Assembly (NCBI RefSeq): GCF_905475345.1
Contig: NC_066604.1
Location: forward strand, 2,332,501-2,396,500
DNA from: Vespula vulgaris
Taxonomy: Eukaryota; Arthropoda; Insecta; Hymenoptera; Vespidae
Reading direction: 5' to 3'
DNA: 64,000 nt
Numbering within the stretch: the first letter of the stretch is position 1; every line of letters begins with the position of its first letter. This document shows, in pieces, positions 61,478 to 64,000 of the stretch. Under the pieces are notes generated by a model that had not been told where the DNA came from, did not search any database, and saw only the letters and a program-made list of their open reading frames with translations. A program made the position numbers and the translations under genes.

Positions 61478-64000
61478 ATATAGTTAATCGAATCTCATTC
61501 GTAATTTTTCCAAACAACAAATATTTTCTATATCACCAGTTCGACGAGAATAAGGGGGAGAGAGAGAGAGAGAAAGAGAGATGTTCACCACGATCGCGAC
61601 AAGCGCGGTTTACCACGATGCATTAGCCGCTTGTCATTCTGACGTATCAATTAAAATAGCGTTTCACAGATAGAACATCTTATTAATATTATCACGCTGC
61701 TACGACGGCTTCGGACCTGAGTGTCACGGATAGCTAACTCGTACGCGTTATTATCTAAATCGCTGGTAAACGAACGTCCACGTTTATTACGATCTACGTG
61801 AGATACACAAGATGATTTAAAAAGGAAAAAAGAATCTAATATAAAAAAATTCATGATCTTGATCAACTACTATATATATATATATATATAGGTTTACGTA
61901 TATATAATTTATATAATCAATTTTAAAGCTGACACTCTCGACTCGGCTTTAAAAAAAAAAAACAATAAAGAAAATGCACAAACAAAATTGTACATTCGAC
62001 TCCAATATGAGAAAAGGGACACTCGATAAAGAGTAACTCTATCTTTTACATACAAATGATCAACGAAACGTTTTAAGCTGCTTCGTGATATCTCGTAATG
62101 TATCAAGTTACTTCGCGAAACGCTAAAAGAGCGATTTCGTGCTAACCAATCGATTCTAGAAATTACCTTCATTTTACAACTCTTTATATATATAAAGAAA
62201 AAAAAACAGAAAAGAGGAAACAAAAAGAAATAGATAAACAGATGTTATCGACTTAACCGAATGAAAACTTAAGTACTAACTAACATTAGAGAATAAGTAA
62301 AAAAAGAAGAAAAAATAGAAAATGAACAAGCCTTCAAATGAAATTATTAGTTTTCCCGGAAGAGAATGAATGAGATCGACGATCAACGATCGATTTTAAT
62401 TTTTTCTTAAGCTTTTTAACGATAACGATAATGAAGATAATCGACGTTACAAGGTTCGATCAACGATCCAGTATGATCATTATAACGCGTCCTTATTAAC
62501 GTTTCTCGGAAAATGTCGATAAAACGAGAAAGCTGATTTATATTAAAGTAGTAATTTAAGGGGTGGTGTATACTACATCGATGAATTACAAACTCGATTA
62601 CCGTGTCAAATTTGATGATAATAAATAAATTAAATGAGAGAAAGGAAAGTGTAAACGACAATAACGACAACAACAACAAAGAAAAAAGAAGATATTAACA
62701 ATATGGATTGCTAATTAATCTACAATTCTTCTTTTATTCGTCTTAGGTACAAGTCGATAATTCTTTCAAGATAGATGGCTAACTCGAAAGTGACTTACGA
62801 CAACGTTTTACAAGAGAGCTTCTCCTTTATGTTACGCCGAAACGGATACGTTTCTACATACCTACAAGTATCCCTTTCGCAGGTGACATGTGACAAGCTT
62901 TATTCGAGCTCTTCTATCCCACGATCCTTACATCCATGAGTTAAGAGTCTCCCGAAGTCTCCGTCTTCGTCTTCGTCTTCGTGTTTCCCTCCACGAATTG
63001 CGAACAAGATAGAAGAAGGAATCCGAGTAGAGAAAGAGAGAGAGAGAGATTAGCATGAGATATTTACGCTTTCACGAGAACAAAGTCTGTATTAACATTC
63101 GATCGTAATATCTACAAATTTTAGATCGTCCTTCAAAAATGCTTACTAGTAAAAAAAAAATGATAACAATTTTTTCAATGAATTCATTAAATTATTTTAA
63201 ATTATAACATAAATAAAATTATTACAAATTGTAATAATATTACTATACTATTACATTTGTAAATTTTTTGGACAAGAAACGCGCTCCATTTTCTTTCTTT
63301 CTCTCTCTCTTCTCTCTCTAAGCTTCTAATTCCCATTGAACTCTTTGATCCAACGAGACAAAGAGTTCAATGAGATTTTAACGACTCGTTTGCGATACCT
63401 CGAGTCTGGATACGTGGGCGTAGGGCATGGGCGTTCAAGAGGAAGTCTTCCTCGACAGGGGTCCTCAACTCGTTTGTCAGAGTCGATCGTAAAATATGTT
63501 ATACTTTTCCTTCCTTCTTTTCTTTTCTTTTCTTTTCTTCTCTTTTTCTTCTTCTTTTTTCTTTTTCTTTCTCTCACTGCGATGATCACACCGTTGTAGG
63601 ATCGTTTCTCGAACACCTTCTTCAAGAATGACGAGTCCGACGAGCGAAAACGATTTACGAGCTGGCAAGCTCGTCGTCTCTGATAATTGAATTGGCACCA
63701 TTAATCGCATGTTTCAACGCAATTCTCTTTTCTCCTTCCTTTTTCATTCTTATTTGCCAAGTCACGTAACGTTCTGTCGTGTTAAAAAAAAGAAAAAAAA
63801 GAAAGGTCGACGAACCGGAAGTTTTCCTGCTTGAAAAATAACTTGACGAATATTCGACGAATTTGATAAAAATATGGTTTCAAATAGCTCCTGTCTATAT
63901 AACTCTACACGTAATTATTTTTCTCGTACGTGATGGTGAGAATATAAAAAAGAATTTATCGACAGACGAAACGCAATCTGGTTTCGTTTTGCCATCGAGA

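Larger units (their letters stand above)
55687..64000 (+). other. Probable first intron of the gene starting at 54579
   Basis: No further exon is recognised. Contents include TC-rich runs at 57766-57795 and 57950-57972, (CTT)n-rich DNA at 58950-59035, pyrimidine-rich DNA at 59125-59300, (TA)n at 61432-61474, and many A-rich or T-rich tracts. A few GC-richer patches (56165-56220, 57240-57370, 60240-60420, 63360-63480) might be regulatory, but no family or motif was identified. Confidence 0.5.

Noticed and set aside
1..64000. tRNA, rRNA and other structured RNA genes
   Set aside because: I looked for tRNA-like A and B boxes and rRNA-like conserved stretches by eye and found none; a covariance-model scan would be needed to be sure.

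Overview
This is eukaryotic nuclear DNA from an insect. It is AT-rich, split by spliceosomal introns (GT..AG) and crowded with microsatellites (TC/GA, TA, TTA, CTT/GAA, GT). The best lineage clue is an 11-bp tandem motif at 2.4-6.8 kb. Its G-rich strand reads TTGCGTCTGGG, which I recall (from memory, to be verified) as a telomeric motif of vespid wasps. A hymenopteran, probably a vespid wasp or hornet, is therefore my inference.

Layout. 1-1565: AT-rich DNA without a gene. 1566-7300: a composite satellite. A 129-bp family (A) flanks a core of about 28 related units (family B) that carry runs of the telomere-like 11-mer. 7301-10949: non-coding, with a small GC-rich patch at 10.0-10.26 kb. 10950-31197: twelve consecutive plus-strand exons of a laminin alpha-1/2-type chain (Drosophila wing blister, wb, type). 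They encode the laminin N-terminal (LN) domain, four EGF-like (LE) modules, a fifth LE split by a laminin IV-A (L4) domain, and LE modules up to about LE10. The frame is continuous over 2,922 nt (973 codons plus one base). The signal-peptide exon and everything after LE10 (further LE/L4, coiled coil, LG domains) are not seen here.

31198-54476: more than 23 kb without a convincing laminin exon. It holds many microsatellites and one structured composite repeat at 38.0-39.7 kb. 54579-55686: the first coding exon of a second plus-strand gene. It encodes a secreted or type II-anchored, acidic then proline-rich protein with an RRKR site and a C-x2-C-x6-C cluster; I do not recognise the family. It has an in-frame stop upstream and a 22-codon upstream ORF. 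55687-64000: presumably its first intron.

Laminin alpha chains assemble with beta and gamma chains into secreted basement-membrane trimers; the LN and proximal LE modules serve network polymerisation. If the rest of the laminin gene lies beyond 64 kb on the same strand, the second gene sits inside a laminin intron of more than 32.8 kb. Otherwise the laminin is truncated or the assembly is misjoined. No tRNA, rRNA, CRISPR array or intact autonomous transposon was recognised.
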